Program-made: the position numbers and the translations under genes
Notes under the pieces: model-generated
Told to the model about the DNA's origin: nothing
The model's database searches: none
The model's input: the letters and a program-made list of their open reading frames with translations, nothing else
NCBI RefSeq assembly: GCF_018394335.1
Contig: NZ_CP074572.1
Span: 1,798,001 to 1,862,000, forward strand
Origin: Shewanella dokdonensis
Lineage (GTDB): Bacteria; Pseudomonadota; Gammaproteobacteria; Enterobacterales; Shewanellaceae
Direction: 5' to 3'
DNA length: 64,000 nucleotides
Shown: piece after piece, positions 33,164-47,135 of the stretch
How the letters are laid out: every line of letters starts with the position of its first letter
How positions within the stretch are numbered: position 1 is the stretch's first letter

Positions 33164-34141
33164 GTGTTTATTCGTAGCCTAAGTAAAGTCGCTTTGGCCG
33201 CCATGGGATTATTCCTGGCTGGCTGTGAAGGGGGCGTGCTCGACCCGAAAGGTCATGTGGGGTTGCAGGAGAAAAATCTGATTATCGTCGCTACTGTACT
33301 GATGTTAGTAGTGGTTATTCCGGTAATCTTTATGACCCTGTTCTTTGCGTGGAAATACCGTGAAGGTCGCGACGAACTCTATATGCCCAAATGGGCGCAC
33401 TCAAACAAAATCGAAACTGTTGTTTGGATAGTTCCGATTATCATCATTATTATTCTGGGCACTATTACCTGGAAAACCACTCATGAGTTAGACCCTTATC
33501 GGCCGCTGGATCATGAGCGTGATCACTTGACGGTAGAAGTGGTTTCTCTCAACTGGAAGTGGCTGTTTATATACCCTGAACAAGGGATTGCCACGGTCAA
33601 TGAGTTGGTGTTCCCCAAAGATGTTCCCGTGCAGTTCAAGATCACGTCTGATTCGACGATGAACTCATTCTTTATCCCACAGTTGGGTAGTCAGATCTAT
33701 TCGATGGCTGGGATGGAAACCAAGTTGCACCTCATCGCTAACGAAGCCGGTACTTTTGATGGTATGTCTGCCAACTACAGTGGTGCTGGTTTTACCGGCA
33801 TGAAGTTCAAGGCTACGGCAACACCAACGGATGCTGATTTCGATAAGTGGGTAGCGTCCGTTAAAACCAATAACGCTGTGCTTAACTCTCTAAGCTATGA
33901 CGAATTGGCAAAACCCAGTGAAAATAACCCAGTGCAATATTATGGGGCTGTTCAAGACGGTCTGTTCCATCAGATTGTGATGAAATATATGCAGCACTAT
34001 AACGATTGGGGTAAAGGCGGTAACGAACATGGCGAACACCAAGGCCACGGCAGCACTGAGTCTGCTGAGCCTGAGATGCACATGATGCATCACGATTCGT
34101 CATCTGCCGTTGAACACGCCAAAGCCAATGGGGAGGCGTAG
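33164..34141 (+). CDS. cyoA: Ubiquinol oxidase bo3 subunit II (CyoA)
   Basis: A 325-residue lipoprotein subunit. The GTG at 33164 ([21 protein letters not shown]) has AGAGGAAGG upstream and is preferred to the ATG at 33128. The lipobox LAGC is followed by LDPKGHVG, two membrane helices, and a cupredoxin domain ([41 protein letters not shown]). The CuA ligands of cytochrome c oxidases are absent, which marks a quinol oxidase. The C terminus is an unusual His-rich tail ([17 protein letters not shown]). First gene of cyoABCDE. Confidence 0.94.
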   Translation: MFIRSLSKVALAAMGLFLAGCEGGVLDPKGHVGLQEKNLIIVATVLMLVVVIPVIFMTLFFAWKYREGRDELYMPKWAHSNKIETVVWIVPIIIIIILGTITWKTTHELDPYRPLDHERDHLTVEVVSLNWKWLFIYPEQGIATVNELVFPKDVPVQFKITSDSTMNSFFIPQLGSQIYSMAGMETKLHLIANEAGTFDGMSANYSGAGFTGMKFKATATPTDADFDKWVASVKTNNAVLNSLSYDELAKPSENNPVQYYGAVQDGLFHQIVMKYMQHYNDWGKGGNEHGEHQGHGSTESAEPEMHMMHHDSSSAVEHAKANGEA

Positions 34142-34149
34142 GAGTCGAC

Positions 34150-36134
34150 ATGTCTTTATTAGGTAAACTCTCTCTTGATGCGGTTCCTTACCATGAACCC
34201 ATCATTATGGTTACGCTGGCAGCGATAGCTGTGGGTGGTTTGGCACTGCTGACCATCCTAACCAAGTACAACGCTTGGGGTATGCTCTGGAAAAACTGGA
34301 TCACCTCAGTCGATCATAAACGCTTGGGGATCATGTACATCATTGTGGCGATGATCATGTTAGTCCGTGGTTTTGCGGATGCCATTATGATGCGTACCCA
34401 GTTAGCGCTGGCAACCAATGGTGCGCCAGGCTATCTGCCACCAGAACACTATGACCAGATCTTCAGTGCTCACGGCGTCATCATGATCATCTTTATGGCG
34501 ATGCCATTTATGATCGGTTTGATGAATATCGTTGTGCCATTGCAGATTGGTGCTCGTGATGTGGCCTTCCCTTTCCTGAACAACCTGAGTTTCTGGTTGA
34601 CTGCCTCTGGCGCGGTATTGATTAACATCTCTCTGGGTGTTGGTGAATTTGCCCGTACCGGTTGGGTTGCATATCCACCCTTGTCTGAACTGACATTCAG
34701 TCCGGGGTCGGGGTTGATTATTACATCTGGGCGTTGCAGATATCGGGAATGGGTACTCTGCTCACGGGGGTCAACTTCCTGGTGACTGTGTTCAAGATGC
34801 GCGCACCAGGCATGAAGTTGATGCAGATGCCAGTATTTACCTGGGCATGTACTTGGGCAAATATTCTGATCGTTGCTTCATTCCCAATTCTGACCGCAAC
34901 CCTTGGTCTGTTGACATTAGATCGTTATCTGGATTTCCACTTCTTCACTAATGAAGCCGGTGGTAATGCCATGATGTACATCAACCTGTTCTGGGCTTGG
35001 GGACATCCGGAAGTATATATTCTGGTGCTGCCAGCGTTCGGTATCTTCTCCGAAATTGTGGCAACCTTCAGTTCTAAGAAACTGTTTGGTTATACCTCAA
35101 TGATTATGGCCAACGGCGCAATCTCTTTCCTTGGCTTCATTGTGTGGTTGCATCACTTCTTTACTATGGGTTCCGGTGCTAACGTTAACGCCTTCTTCGG
35201 TGTTATGACGATGATTATCGCGGTACCAACAGGTGTGAAGTTGTTTAACTGGATTTTCACCATGTTCCGCGGCCGGGTACGTATCACCGTACCTATGTTG
35301 TGGACCTTGGGGGCAATGACCACCTTTACCATCGGTGGGATGACAGGGGTACTGCTGGCAGTACCTGGTGCAGACTTTGTTCTACACAATAGTTTGTTCC
35401 TGATCGCTCACTTCCATAACACCATTCTTGGTGGTGCGGTGTTTGGTTATCTAGCTGGCTTCGCCTATTGGTTCCCTAAAGCAACTGGCTTCAAGCTAAA
35501 TGCTACATATGGTAAAGCCGCTTTCTGGTGTTGGCAGATTGGTTTCTATGTCGCCTTTATGCCGCTATATGTGTTGGGCTTCTTGGGTATGACCCGTCGT
35601 CTGAACCATACTGATAACCCAGACTGGAACATCTGGTTATATATCGCTTGTGTCGGCGCGGTAATTATCCTGTTTGGTATCATCTTCCAGTTTGTTCAGT
35701 TGTATGTATCCATCCGAGATCGGAAGCAGAACCTGGACACTACCGGTGATCCATGGGGTGCTCGTACACTGGAATGGTCAACTGCTTCACCACCACAGTT
35801 CTATAACTTTGCCAAAACACCTGAAGTGCACAGCATTGATGCTTTCATGGAGGCAAAGGAAAACGGTACCGCTTATGCTAAACCGGCTGAGTATGCACCA
35901 ATTCACATGCCGAAAAATACCTCTGCAGGTGTATTGATGGGCGCGGCGCTGACCGTCATGGGGTTTGCATTGATATGGCATATCTGGTGGTTAGCTATCG
36001 TAGGATTTGTCGGCACTATCGGTATCTTTATTGCCCGAGCTTATAACACCGATGTGGACTACTACGTTCAGCCTGATGAAGTAAAACGTATAGAAGAAGC
36101 CCATCTGAAAAATGTTGCGGAGGTTGCGGCATGA
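34150..36134 (+). CDS. cyoB: Ubiquinol oxidase bo3 subunit I (CyoB), one frameshift
   Basis: The catalytic heme-copper subunit that reduces O2 to water and pumps protons. The quinol-site residues of E. coli CyoB are kept ([10 protein letters not shown] and [13 protein letters not shown]). [26 protein letters not shown] and FLIAHFHN carry the CuB and heme ligands. The frame breaks at the G4 run 34704-34707; G5 gives [20 protein letters not shown]. Corrected length is 661 residues (E. coli 663). Eight bases after cyoA; its stop overlaps the cyoC start by four bases. Confidence 0.95.
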
Positions 36135-36741
36135 GCACCCTGAGTCACACTATGGATGCTGGCGCACACGACGAGCATCATCACGATACAGGTAAGGTCA
36201 CGCTATTTGGCTTCTGGCTTTACCTGATGACAGACTGTTTGTTGTTTGCGTCTGTATTTGCTACCTATGCGGTGTTGTATATGAACACTGCTGGTGGGGT
36301 ATCTGGTCACGATATTTTTGAGCTGGATTACGTTGCTGTGGAAACCGCGGCACTGTTGCTCAGTAGTATCACTTATGGCTTTGCCATGTTGGCAGCACAT
36401 AAGAAAAATGTATCAGGCACACTCGGTTGGCTGGTGATCACTTTCCTATTCGGTGTAGTGTTCATCGGCATGGAAATCAATGAATTTCATCACCTAATTG
36501 TTGCAGGAAATGGCCCTGATCGCAGTGCTTTTCTGTCTGCTTTTTTGCGCTGGTAGGGATGCATGGTTTGCACGTAACCGCCGGTTTGATCTGGATGGCC
36601 ATCATGATGATGGAAGTGATCAAGCGTGGTTTAGGTAATCGTACACTGACCCGTCTGGGATGCCTGAGTATGTTCTGGCACTTCTTGGATGTGATCTGGA
36701 TCTGTGTGTTTACCGTTGTATACCTGATGGGGGTAATCTAA
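36131..36741 (+). CDS. cyoC: Ubiquinol oxidase bo3 subunit III (CyoC), one frameshift
   Basis: A five-helix subunit needed for assembly and stability. It has [45 protein letters not shown] and [13 protein letters not shown]. The frame breaks at the T6 run 36541-36546; T7 gives [15 protein letters not shown]. Corrected length is 203 residues (E. coli 204). The N terminus has a small His cluster (DEHHHD). The stop overlaps the cyoD start. Confidence 0.94.
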
Positions 36742-37076
36742 TGAGTGATATGGCTAATCAAGCGGCTCATGATGACGGCCACGGCAGTGTTAAGTCCTAT
36801 CTGATTGGATTTGTGCTGTCGATTATCCTGACAGCTATTCCATTCTGGGCAGTTATGACTCACCAGCTAAGTAAACCCGCAACCGTGGTACTGGTAGTTA
36901 TTATGGCTGTGGTGCAGATCATTGTGCATCTGAAGTACTTCCTGCATCTGGATTTCACACCTCATGGAAAAGAAAATGCCATCGCGTTTATCTTTTCTGC
37001 GGTGATTATCGGGTTAGTGGTGGGATTGTCCATCTGGATTATCTATAGCGCCAATGCCCTGATGATGTACATGTGA
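36741..37076 (+). CDS. cyoD: Ubiquinol oxidase bo3 subunit IV (CyoD)
   Basis: A 111-residue three-helix subunit: [36 protein letters not shown] and a last hydrophobic segment. The ATG at 36741 overlaps the cyoC stop by one base (TAATG), and the TGA overlaps the cyoE GTG, so all are translationally coupled. Confidence 0.93.
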   Translation: MSDMANQAAHDDGHGSVKSYLIGFVLSIILTAIPFWAVMTHQLSKPATVVLVVIMAVVQIIVHLKYFLHLDFTPHGKENAIAFIFSAVIIGLVVGLSIWIIYSANALMMYM

Positions 37077-37972
37077 GTGATAGCGTCATGATGAAACCCT
37101 ATCTCAACGTCACTAAGCCAGGCATCATCATCGGCAACTTGATCTCAGTTGCGGGAGGTTTTTTCCTTGCCTCCCGTGGTCAAGTAGACTGGTTTCTGAT
37201 GTTGGCTACCATTATCGGCTTGTCTTTGGTTGTTGCGTCTGGCTGTGCCATCAATAACTGCATAGACCGTGATATTGACGCCAAGATGAAACGTACTCGT
37301 AATCGAGTTACGGTGACGGGCGAGTTGTCAGCATCAAAAGCATTTTGGTTTGGTGTGCTGTTGGGATGTGTTGGATTTGCGGTGCTGGCAAGCTGCACTA
37401 ATGCTATGGCGACTCTATTTGCGGCTATCGGCTTCGTTGTTTACGTGGGTTTTTATAGCCTGTATATGAAGCGTAAGTCTGTGTATGGCACTGTGGTAGG
37501 AAGCCTCTCTGGTGCCGTACCACCCGTGGTTGGCTATTGTGCGGTTGCGGGTCAGTTCGATGCCGGTGCGGCAATACTGTTGCTGATGTTTTGTCTGTGG
37601 CAGATGCCGCACTCATATGCCATCGCTATTTTTCGCTACGATGACTATAAAGCTGCCAATATTCCAGTATTGCCAGTGGCTCAAGGAATCGCTAAGGCGA
37701 AGCTGCATATTGTACTCTATATCGCGGTATTCAGTATTGTGACGGCATTGCTGCCACTGAATGGCTACACTGGAACGGCATTTATGATAGTGGCCTGCTC
37801 TACCAGTTTATGGTGGCTGGCAATGGCGCTGCGAGGCTATCGCAGTGATGTCGATGTAAATGGTTGGGCACGTCAGGTGTTTGCTTTTTCCATCTTTACC
37901 ATCACAGCGTTGAGCATCACCATGGCGTTTGATTTCAGAATGGTAACACCGCAATTGTTTGTGCAGTTGTGA
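37073..37972 (+). CDS. cyoE: Protoheme IX farnesyltransferase (CyoE/heme O synthase)
   Basis: A 299-residue UbiA-family membrane enzyme that farnesylates heme B to heme O for the bo3 oxidase. It has the Asp-rich motif [18 protein letters not shown] (substrate diphosphate binding), [20 protein letters not shown] and [22 protein letters not shown] start overlapping cyoD. Last gene of the operon. Confidence 0.95.
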   Translation: MSDSVMMKPYLNVTKPGIIIGNLISVAGGFFLASRGQVDWFLMLATIIGLSLVVASGCAINNCIDRDIDAKMKRTRNRVTVTGELSASKAFWFGVLLGCVGFAVLASCTNAMATLFAAIGFVVYVGFYSLYMKRKSVYGTVVGSLSGAVPPVVGYCAVAGQFDAGAAILLLMFCLWQMPHSYAIAIFRYDDYKAANIPVLPVAQGIAKAKLHIVLYIAVFSIVTALLPLNGYTGTAFMIVACSTSLWWLAMALRGYRSDVDVNGWARQVFAFSIFTITALSITMAFDFRMVTPQLFVQL

Positions 37973-37986
37973 CGCTAAATGAAAGT

Positions 37987-38019
37987 AAAAGGCCTGGCAG
38001 CAATGACTAGGCCTTTTTT
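37987..38019 (+). terminator. Terminator of the cyo operon
   Basis: AAAAGGCCT, 13-base loop, AGGCCTTTTTT, 14 bases after cyoE. Confidence 0.85.
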
Positions 38020-38035
38020 GTGTTTGGGGTGTGGA

Positions 38036-38227
38036 CTATACGGCAACAGCCGGGTGTTTTGCTTCCCATTTTTTCCAAAACTTGTCGTGAAAGTAAAACA
38101 CCACGGTATTAATGCTTGGTTCAATTAATGCCACGGCCCCACCGACTAATGCACTGCCTGTCAGCAGATAAGTAATGCTAAATGCCACGCTGAAATGCAA
38201 TACCGCAAACGTTAATGTCTTGATCAT
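38036..38227 (-). CDS. DUF2061 small membrane protein
   Basis: A 63-residue protein with two hydrophobic segments (TLTFAVLHFSVAFSITYLLTG and GGAVALIEPSINTVVFYF) ending in HDKFWKKWEAK, the DUF2061 pattern. Function unknown. GGTGG before ATG. A near-perfect Fur box lies 24 bases upstream, so expression is probably iron-repressed. It is convergent with the cyo operon. Confidence 0.82.
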   Translation of the reverse strand: MIKTLTFAVLHFSVAFSITYLLTGSALVGGAVALIEPSINTVVFYFHDKFWKKWEAKHPAVAV

Positions 38228-38250
38228 AAGTCCACCCCCTGATAGTTACC

Positions 38251-38275
38251 ATAAATGATAATAATTATCATTTAT
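38251..38275. promoter_or_regulatory. Fur box upstream of the DUF2061 gene
   Basis: An 11-base perfect inverted repeat (ATAAATGATAA / TTATCATTTAT, 3-base spacer) that contains GATAAT-A-ATTATC, the Fur 6-1-6 core. It sits between menB and the DUF2061 start, on the promoter side of the latter. Confidence 0.8.
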
Positions 38276-38326
38276 AAGTAAAGTGGGGAGAATCGATTAT
38301 TCCAAACGATATTTTGCTTGCTGCTA

Positions 38327-39229
38327 TCAGTAATACCAAGGAAACGCCGAAAAATCCTGCTCGCGTTTTTCCAGAAAAGCATCACGGCCTTCTTGTGCCT
38401 CCGCAGTGCCATAGGCCAGTCGGGTGGCTTCCCCGGCAAATAGCTGCTGTCCTACTAAGCCATCATCAGGCAGGTTAAATCCATATTTCAGCATGCGCAT
38501 AGCCGTTGGGCTCTTAGAGTTGATTTCCTTCGCCCAGCGCAACGCTTCCTGTTCCAATTCAGCGTGTGGTATTGATCTGTTGACCATTCCCATGGCGAAG
38601 GCCTCATCGGCACTGTAATTGAAACCACAGAAGAAAATCTCCCGAGCCCGTTTTTGCCCAATCATTTTTGCCAGATAAGCACTACCATACCCAGAGTCAA
38701 AACTGGCAACATCGGGATCTGTTTGCTTGAAGATCGCATGTTCTTTTGAAGCCAAGGTCAAATCACACACCACATGTAAACTATGACCACCACCAACCGC
38801 CCAGCCAGGTACTACCGCTATTACTACCTTGGGCATAAAGCGGATTAACCGCTGTACCTCGAGAATATGCAATCTTCCCATACGTGCTAAGTCAGCTTTA
38901 CCTGTTCCCGCACCTTCATATTTATAGCCATCCTTGCCACGGATACGTTGATCTCCTCCAGAAGAAAATGACCACTGTCCCTTTGCCGACGGGCCATTGC
39001 CAGTCAGTAACACGCAGCCAACGTCAGACCACTGACGCGCATGATCGAGCGCAGTATAAAGTTCATCAACGGTTTTGGGGCGAAAGGCATTCAGGCAATC
39101 AGGTCGGTTAATAGCAATACGGACAGTCCCTTGGTCTTTAGCTCTGTGATAAGTCACATCTTCAAAATCAAACCCAGGAACCTGTTCCCAAAGTTTGGCG
39201 TCAAAGATATCAGATACAAATTGCGACAT
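38327..39229 (-). CDS. menB: 1,4-dihydroxy-2-naphthoyl-CoA synthase MenB
   Basis: A 300-residue crotonase-fold enzyme that closes the naphthoquinone ring in menaquinone synthesis. It has RIAINRPDCLNAFRPKTVDEL, SFSSGGDQRIRGKDGY, VPGWAVGGGHSLHVVCDLTLAS and QTDPDVASFDSGYGSAYLA, ending FSAFPWYY. I chose the ATG at 39229 (MSQFVSD) over 39271 because of AAGGG upstream and family length. Menaquinone is the substrate of CymA, encoded at 59659. Confidence 0.95.
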   Translation of the reverse strand: MSQFVSDIFDAKLWEQVPGFDFEDVTYHRAKDQGTVRIAINRPDCLNAFRPKTVDELYTALDHARQWSDVGCVLLTGNGPSAKGQWSFSSGGDQRIRGKDGYKYEGAGTGKADLARMGRLHILEVQRLIRFMPKVVIAVVPGWAVGGGHSLHVVCDLTLASKEHAIFKQTDPDVASFDSGYGSAYLAKMIGQKRAREIFFCGFNYSADEAFAMGMVNRSIPHAELEQEALRWAKEINSKSPTAMRMLKYGFNLPDDGLVGQQLFAGEATRLAYGTAEAQEGRDAFLEKREQDFSAFPWYY

Positions 39230-39291
39230 AGTTGCGGCCCTTAGGTAAAAAGAAAGTGACGCAAAGGTCACCCTTGTTTATGAATAACAGG

Positions 39292-39642
39292 TTAGAAATT
39301 ATCGCAGATAAACTGCAAGTTATCTTTGCTGAATAGGGGATGCGAAACGACATTGCCCTTGCAATACTTGTCCTTAAAATCAGTGAAAGCATCGGGAGAT
39401 TCCAACACTCGGTTCAGTTCCTGTAGCTCGGCGTCAGATAAGCGCTCCGCCAGAGAAGCTCTTAGCTTGGTGCGCTTCTGATCAATACGTATGATTTGTG
39501 TTCCCGTCATAGTATCAAGCTTGTGCTCGATTTTATTCAGTAACGCTTCTGTTTTGGCAATGGGTTGATCTAGCTTATCTGTCTTAGTCGCTAGGTAATA
39601 GATAACCGCCGCCAACACCGCCAAAATAATCCATCCTCTCAT
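39292..39642 (-). CDS. Small single-helix membrane protein of unknown function
   Basis: A 116-residue protein from the ATG at 39642: an N-terminal membrane helix (MRGWIILAVLAAVIYYLATK), then a charged, mostly helical region (LNKIEHKLDTM, RIDQKRTKLRASLAERLSD) and a C-terminal part with two Cys. I recognise no family. It is 62 bases before menB on the same strand and may be co-transcribed. An upstream start at 39681 would add 13 residues unlike a signal. Confidence 0.6.
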   Translation of the reverse strand: MRGWIILAVLAAVIYYLATKTDKLDQPIAKTEALLNKIEHKLDTMTGTQIIRIDQKRTKLRASLAERLSDAELQELNRVLESPDAFTDFKDKYCKGNVVSHPLFSKDNLQFICDNF

Positions 39643-39916
39643 ATTGCTCTCGTTGCCTATTCCTGCGTGAGATAACGTCATCTTACTTCAAGGTTGTCGT
39701 AAATAGTGCAGAAATCCCAAATGACAGAAAAAATCATCTTCGAAAATAGCAAATAATGCAGGAAAAAACCAGCCAGCGCCTACACTGAATAAACGGATGT
39801 TCAGTGATATTTCCTACCAAAGTCAGCAAAAAGGCGATTTCTTGCCCATAAACTATTTAACTTTTAAGCGGTTAGATGGTTTCTTGAACAAACGAAACAA
39901 AAAGCCTATTTAGCGC

Positions 39917-39944
39917 TTGCGCAAATAAGCCAGCGGCCTATAAT
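39917..39944 (+). promoter_or_regulatory. rRNA operon promoter P1
   Basis: TTGCGC, 16-base spacer, TATAAT (39939-39944), followed by the GC-rich GCGCACCC discriminator typical of stringently controlled rRNA promoters. Confidence 0.75.
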
Positions 39945-40039
39945 GCGCACCCACTGACACGGCAACAGCAACACGCTGGCGGTGCATAGCAAGGCGGAGA
40001 CGCTGATTTGTCTGGGCGAAAAAGATTGGCGCAAGCCAC

Positions 40040-40067
40040 TTGACGCCAAGTTGGGGTGGTGTAGAAT
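40040..40067 (+). promoter_or_regulatory. rRNA operon promoter P2
   Basis: TTGACG, 16-base spacer, TAGAAT (40062-40067), about 120 bases after P1, then a hairpin (GCTCGG / CCGAGC) and boxA. Tandem P1-P2 promoters are usual for rrn operons. Confidence 0.75.
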
Positions 40068-40099
40068 GCACCTCCCTGCTCGGAGAGAACCCCGAGCAA

Positions 40100-40112
40100 C
40101 GCTCTTTAACAA
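40100..40112 (+). promoter_or_regulatory. rrn boxA antitermination site in the leader
   Basis: CGCTCTTTAACAA, one base from the E. coli rrn boxA (TGCTCTTTAACAA), which loads the Nus antitermination complex. Confidence 0.8.
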
Positions 40113-40227
40113 TTGATGAGACAAGCAAATCTGTGTGGGCACTCGCAGTGAATGAAATCGCAAAACGATTTAAAACTCACTGAAGAGTGTTCGAATAGAA
40201 CAGTCATTCATTAGAGTCAAAACTTTT

Positions 40228-41767
<1,540 letters not shown>

Positions 41768-42031
41768 CCTAAACGATGAAATTTGTTGTGAGTGTTCACA
41801 CAGATAGGTTTGTCTCAAACCGGCATTACGGAAGTGATGTTTGTTCTTTAACAATTTGGAAAGCTGATAGTAGAGATTAAATAGCGATATTTAATCGAAA
41901 TGAGTTCTCAAAATACTTCAATCAAGTGTTTTGTGATTCTAGTGTTTCAGCGATGAAACACATCAAGGCGAAAGAAAAACCAATATGGGTCGTTGATACG
42001 ATTCGGTAGAGGAAACTCATCCGGGTTGTAT
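41768..42031 (+). other. 16S-23S spacer without tRNA genes
   Basis: 264 bases. It has a second boxA and an inverted repeat GTGTTTCA / TGAAACAC (41943-41962), but no tRNA-Ile, -Ala or -Glu could be found. Confidence 0.8.
41842..41854 (+). promoter_or_regulatory. rrn boxA in the spacer
   Basis: TGTTCTTTAACAA, the spacer copy of boxA that keeps antitermination going into 23S. Confidence 0.7.
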
Positions 42032-44916
<2,885 letters not shown>

Positions 44917-45008
44917 ACAACCCAGATGGGTTTCAAAGAAGCTTGAGTGAATTACAAAGCTTGATTGAAGTAAGAGAACGAAAGCAGCTTTCCGAATTGA
45001 CCGAATTT

Positions 45009-45126
45009 GCTTGGTGACAATAGCATTGTGGTCCCACCTGACTCCATCCCGAACTCAGAAGTGAAACACAATCGCGCCGATGGTAGTGTGGGGTCTCCCC
45101 ATGTGAGAGTAGGTCATCGCCAAGCG
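45009..45126 (+). rRNA. rrf: 5S ribosomal RNA
   Basis: GCTTGG (45009) pairs with CCAAGC (45120-45125). Core TGGTCCCACCTGACTCCATC, CCGAACTCAGAAGTGAAAC and GATGGTAGTGTGGGGTCTCC match 5S rRNA. Confidence 0.95.
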
Positions 45127-45180
45127 CCTATTTTGTCAGATGCGATGCGTCTGGCCGTAAGGATTGGGCTTAGGCCCAGT

Positions 45181-45257
45181 GGGGTGGTAGTTCAGTTGGT
45201 TAGAATACCGGCCTGTCACGCCGGGGGTCGCGGGTTCGAGTCCCGTCCATCCCGCCA
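45181..45257 (+). tRNA. tRNA-Asp (anticodon GTC)
   Basis: 77 bases with encoded CCA. Acceptor GGGGTGG pairs with CCATCCC (one G-U); D arm TAGTTCAGTTGGTTAGA; anticodon loop CTGTCAC; T arm CGGGTTCGAGTCCCG. It is the distal tRNA of the rRNA operon. Confidence 0.97.
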
Positions 45258-45265
45258 CTAATAGC

Positions 45266-45299
45266 AAGGCCTCGTCTATGACGAGGCCTTTTGCTTTTT
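45266..45299 (+). terminator. Terminator of the rRNA operon
   Basis: AAGGCCTCGT, CTATG, ACGAGGCCTT then TTGCTTTTT, 8 bases after the tRNA. Confidence 0.9.
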
Positions 45300-45626
45300 A
45301 ATACTCTGAGTTCCTCCTTGTGTGTTTTTCTTTGTTGTAAGCCAGCCAACGCCATATCTGATTGAGCAAATCTGCTGTTTACTATTTTTAATCTATTACT
45401 TTTTACTTTTATGTGGCGTTTTGTTGGTTCAAAATGTCGCAAATTCCGCTAAATACTAGTATTTATTGTTTTTTTAACGGTGATAGTTTCTTTTGCGATA
45501 AAAAACTTCTGTTACAAATCAGCGCAGTTATTGGCGTATGTTATATAACAACACTGTGACTTACATAGTTATCCACTCACGCAAAGACGCTATAATGCTT
45601 TCAACTAAATTAAGGTAAATGGTCAA
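45300..45626. other. Intergenic region before ykgJ-type gene
   Basis: 327 AT-rich bases without a gene. TATAAT at 45591-45596, 31 bases before the next start, is a probable -10 box; no clear -35. Confidence 0.45.
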
Positions 45627-45881
45627 GTGGATTGCCGAGTAGGGTGTGGCGCTTGCTGCATTGCACCATCAATCACCAGTGCGATTCCTGGAATGCCCAA
45701 TGGCAAACCTGCTGGTGTGCGATGTGTTCAGTTGGATCAGCATAATTTATGTCGTTTGTTCGGCAAACCTGAACGGCCTGATGTTTGCGGTCGTTTTCAG
45801 GCGGCGATAGATGTCTGTGGTGACAGTAACGAACAAGCGTTGTGGCTGTTAACCGAACTTGAGCAACAAACTTCTTCTTAA
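45627..45881 (+). CDS. YkgJ-family cysteine cluster protein
   Basis: An 84-residue soluble protein with the cysteine cluster pattern of the YkgJ/UPF0153 family: CRVGCGACC near the start, then GVRCVQLD, LCRLF and DVCGRF. The cysteines probably hold zinc or an Fe-S cluster; function unknown. GTG start. It is 15 bases before nsrR and probably co-transcribed. Confidence 0.82.
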   Translation: MDCRVGCGACCIAPSITSAIPGMPNGKPAGVRCVQLDQHNLCRLFGKPERPDVCGRFQAAIDVCGDSNEQALWLLTELEQQTSS

Positions 45882-45896
45882 CTTGTTGGGTGAGTC

Positions 45897-46349
45897 ATGC
45901 AATTAACACGTTATACCGACTTCGGCGTGCGCACTCTGATGTATTTGGCGATGCAGCCCGAACGAGAAACTTTATTCAGGATCGCTGAAATAACGGATGT
46001 GTTCGATCTGTCGCCGAATCATGTATCCAAGATTGTGCATCATCTTGGTAAATTAGGCTATCTACAAACAGTTCGTGGTAAATGCGGTGGTTTTCGTTTG
46101 GGGATGGCACCGGAAGCGATCAATATTGGGCAGTTGGTACGTTCATTGGAGCATTCGTTAGCGCCTATCGATTGCGGTAAGCCTTATTGCCGTTTTGCCC
46201 CTGCTTGTAAGTTGCAGGGGATCCTTGGCCGTGCGGTGAAAGCCTATCTGGCCGTGCTGGATCAGTATACGTTGGCTGATGTCGTGGCTAATCGTGATGA
46301 ATTAGCGGCATTGTTACCAGAGTTTACCTTGCTTGAGCTTGAGGATTAA
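45897..46349 (+). CDS. nsrR: Nitric-oxide-sensing repressor NsrR (Rrf2 family)
   Basis: A 150-residue Rrf2 regulator. The N-terminal helix-turn-helix (MQLTRYTDFGVRTLMYLA, then LSPNHVSKIVHHLGKLGYL, then RGKCGGFRLG) is followed by the three Fe-S cluster cysteines Cys93, Cys98 and Cys104 (IDCGKPYCRFAPAC), spaced as in NsrR. NO destroys the cluster and lifts repression. Its targets are not in sight. The 3' end overlaps yibQ on the other strand by 26 bases. Confidence 0.9.
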   Translation: MQLTRYTDFGVRTLMYLAMQPERETLFRIAEITDVFDLSPNHVSKIVHHLGKLGYLQTVRGKCGGFRLGMAPEAINIGQLVRSLEHSLAPIDCGKPYCRFAPACKLQGILGRAVKAYLAVLDQYTLADVVANRDELAALLPEFTLLELED

Positions 46350-47124
46350 TTTTCCCTTTCGATAGCGGCCACGGTTGCGCTTTGTTTTCCTGCGGTGCTG
46401 TTGTTTTTTGTGCCACCTGCAACGGTAACAAGCTGGAAGCATGTACTAGTTGTATTCCTTCAGTGGTTAACTTCTGTAACTGTGTTTTAAGAAAAGAGAT
46501 GGTCTCTGGATAGGGATGGGCTATTAGCACCACCTGCCCTTCGCTTTTGGCCAGATGAACCGCTTGTTGCAGTTGGCGGGTTAGCGCCGACTTTGATGTT
46601 TGATTATCTAAAAATACCTGACGCCGCAGTAATGGGACGCTGTATGCGTCAGCCTCTTCTCCAGCTTTGGTGTAGCGGGTTGTAATACTGTCAACAAAAT
46701 AGAGATCTTGTTGTTTAAGGACGGTCATTAACCAACTCATGGGGCGATCTAATTGTGTCAGTAAACTTCCCATGTGATTATTGCTGCCTTTGGCAAATGG
46801 CACACTGCTGATGGCATCCTCTACCCGTTGTTTGAATTCACTTTCGTTCAACTGATTATTCAGTCCGCCTGGCCCCATGGTTTTACCGTTCAGTGCTTGC
46901 ATGGGTAAATGCACCATTATTTCATGGCCTTTGGCGTGGGCTGCCGTAGCCAGGCGAGCACCAAGCGGTGTATGGGGAAGTACGGAAAATGTGACGCCCG
47001 CAGGTAAGGATAAGGCTTCCACATCGGTGTGGCGGTAACCTATATCATCCATAATAATTGCCAGCTTGGCGGCCATTAGTGGTGAGCTGCAACTGAGTAA
47101 CAAACAAAAAAACAATAAGCGCAC
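46324..47124 (-). CDS. yibQ: Divergent polysaccharide deacetylase family protein (YibQ type)
   Basis: A 266-residue exported protein: signal peptide (MRLLFFCLLLSCSSPLMAA), then KLAIIMDDIGY, VTFSVLPHTPLGARLA, HEIMVHLPMQ, GSNNHMGS, YFVDSITT and VVLIAHPYPETISFLK. These fit the divergent polysaccharide deacetylase (DUF610) family, with the early Asp-Asp and later His residues as probable metal ligands. It is last in the gpmM-envC-ctpA-yibQ run, consistent with a cell-envelope role; substrate unknown. Confidence 0.88.
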   Translation of the reverse strand: MRLLFFCLLLSCSSPLMAAKLAIIMDDIGYRHTDVEALSLPAGVTFSVLPHTPLGARLATAAHAKGHEIMVHLPMQALNGKTMGPGGLNNQLNESEFKQRVEDAISSVPFAKGSNNHMGSLLTQLDRPMSWLMTVLKQQDLYFVDSITTRYTKAGEEADAYSVPLLRRQVFLDNQTSKSALTRQLQQAVHLAKSEGQVVLIAHPYPETISFLKTQLQKLTTEGIQLVHASSLLPLQVAQKTTAPQENKAQPWPLSKGKINPQAQAR

Positions 47125-47135
47125 GGATATTTGAG

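Noticed and set aside
34700..36546. Programmed frameshifting in cyoB, cyoC, cusA or atp genes
   Set aside because: No slippery-site plus pseudoknot pattern is evident, and relatives express these as single frames. Nineteen sites in 14 unrelated genes fit sequence error better.
41943..41962. parS-like palindrome GTGTTTCA-GCGA-TGAAACAC
   Set aside because: It has a 4-base centre and lacks the CACGTG core of parS (TGTTTCACGTGAAACA). It is more likely an rRNA processing hairpin in the spacer.
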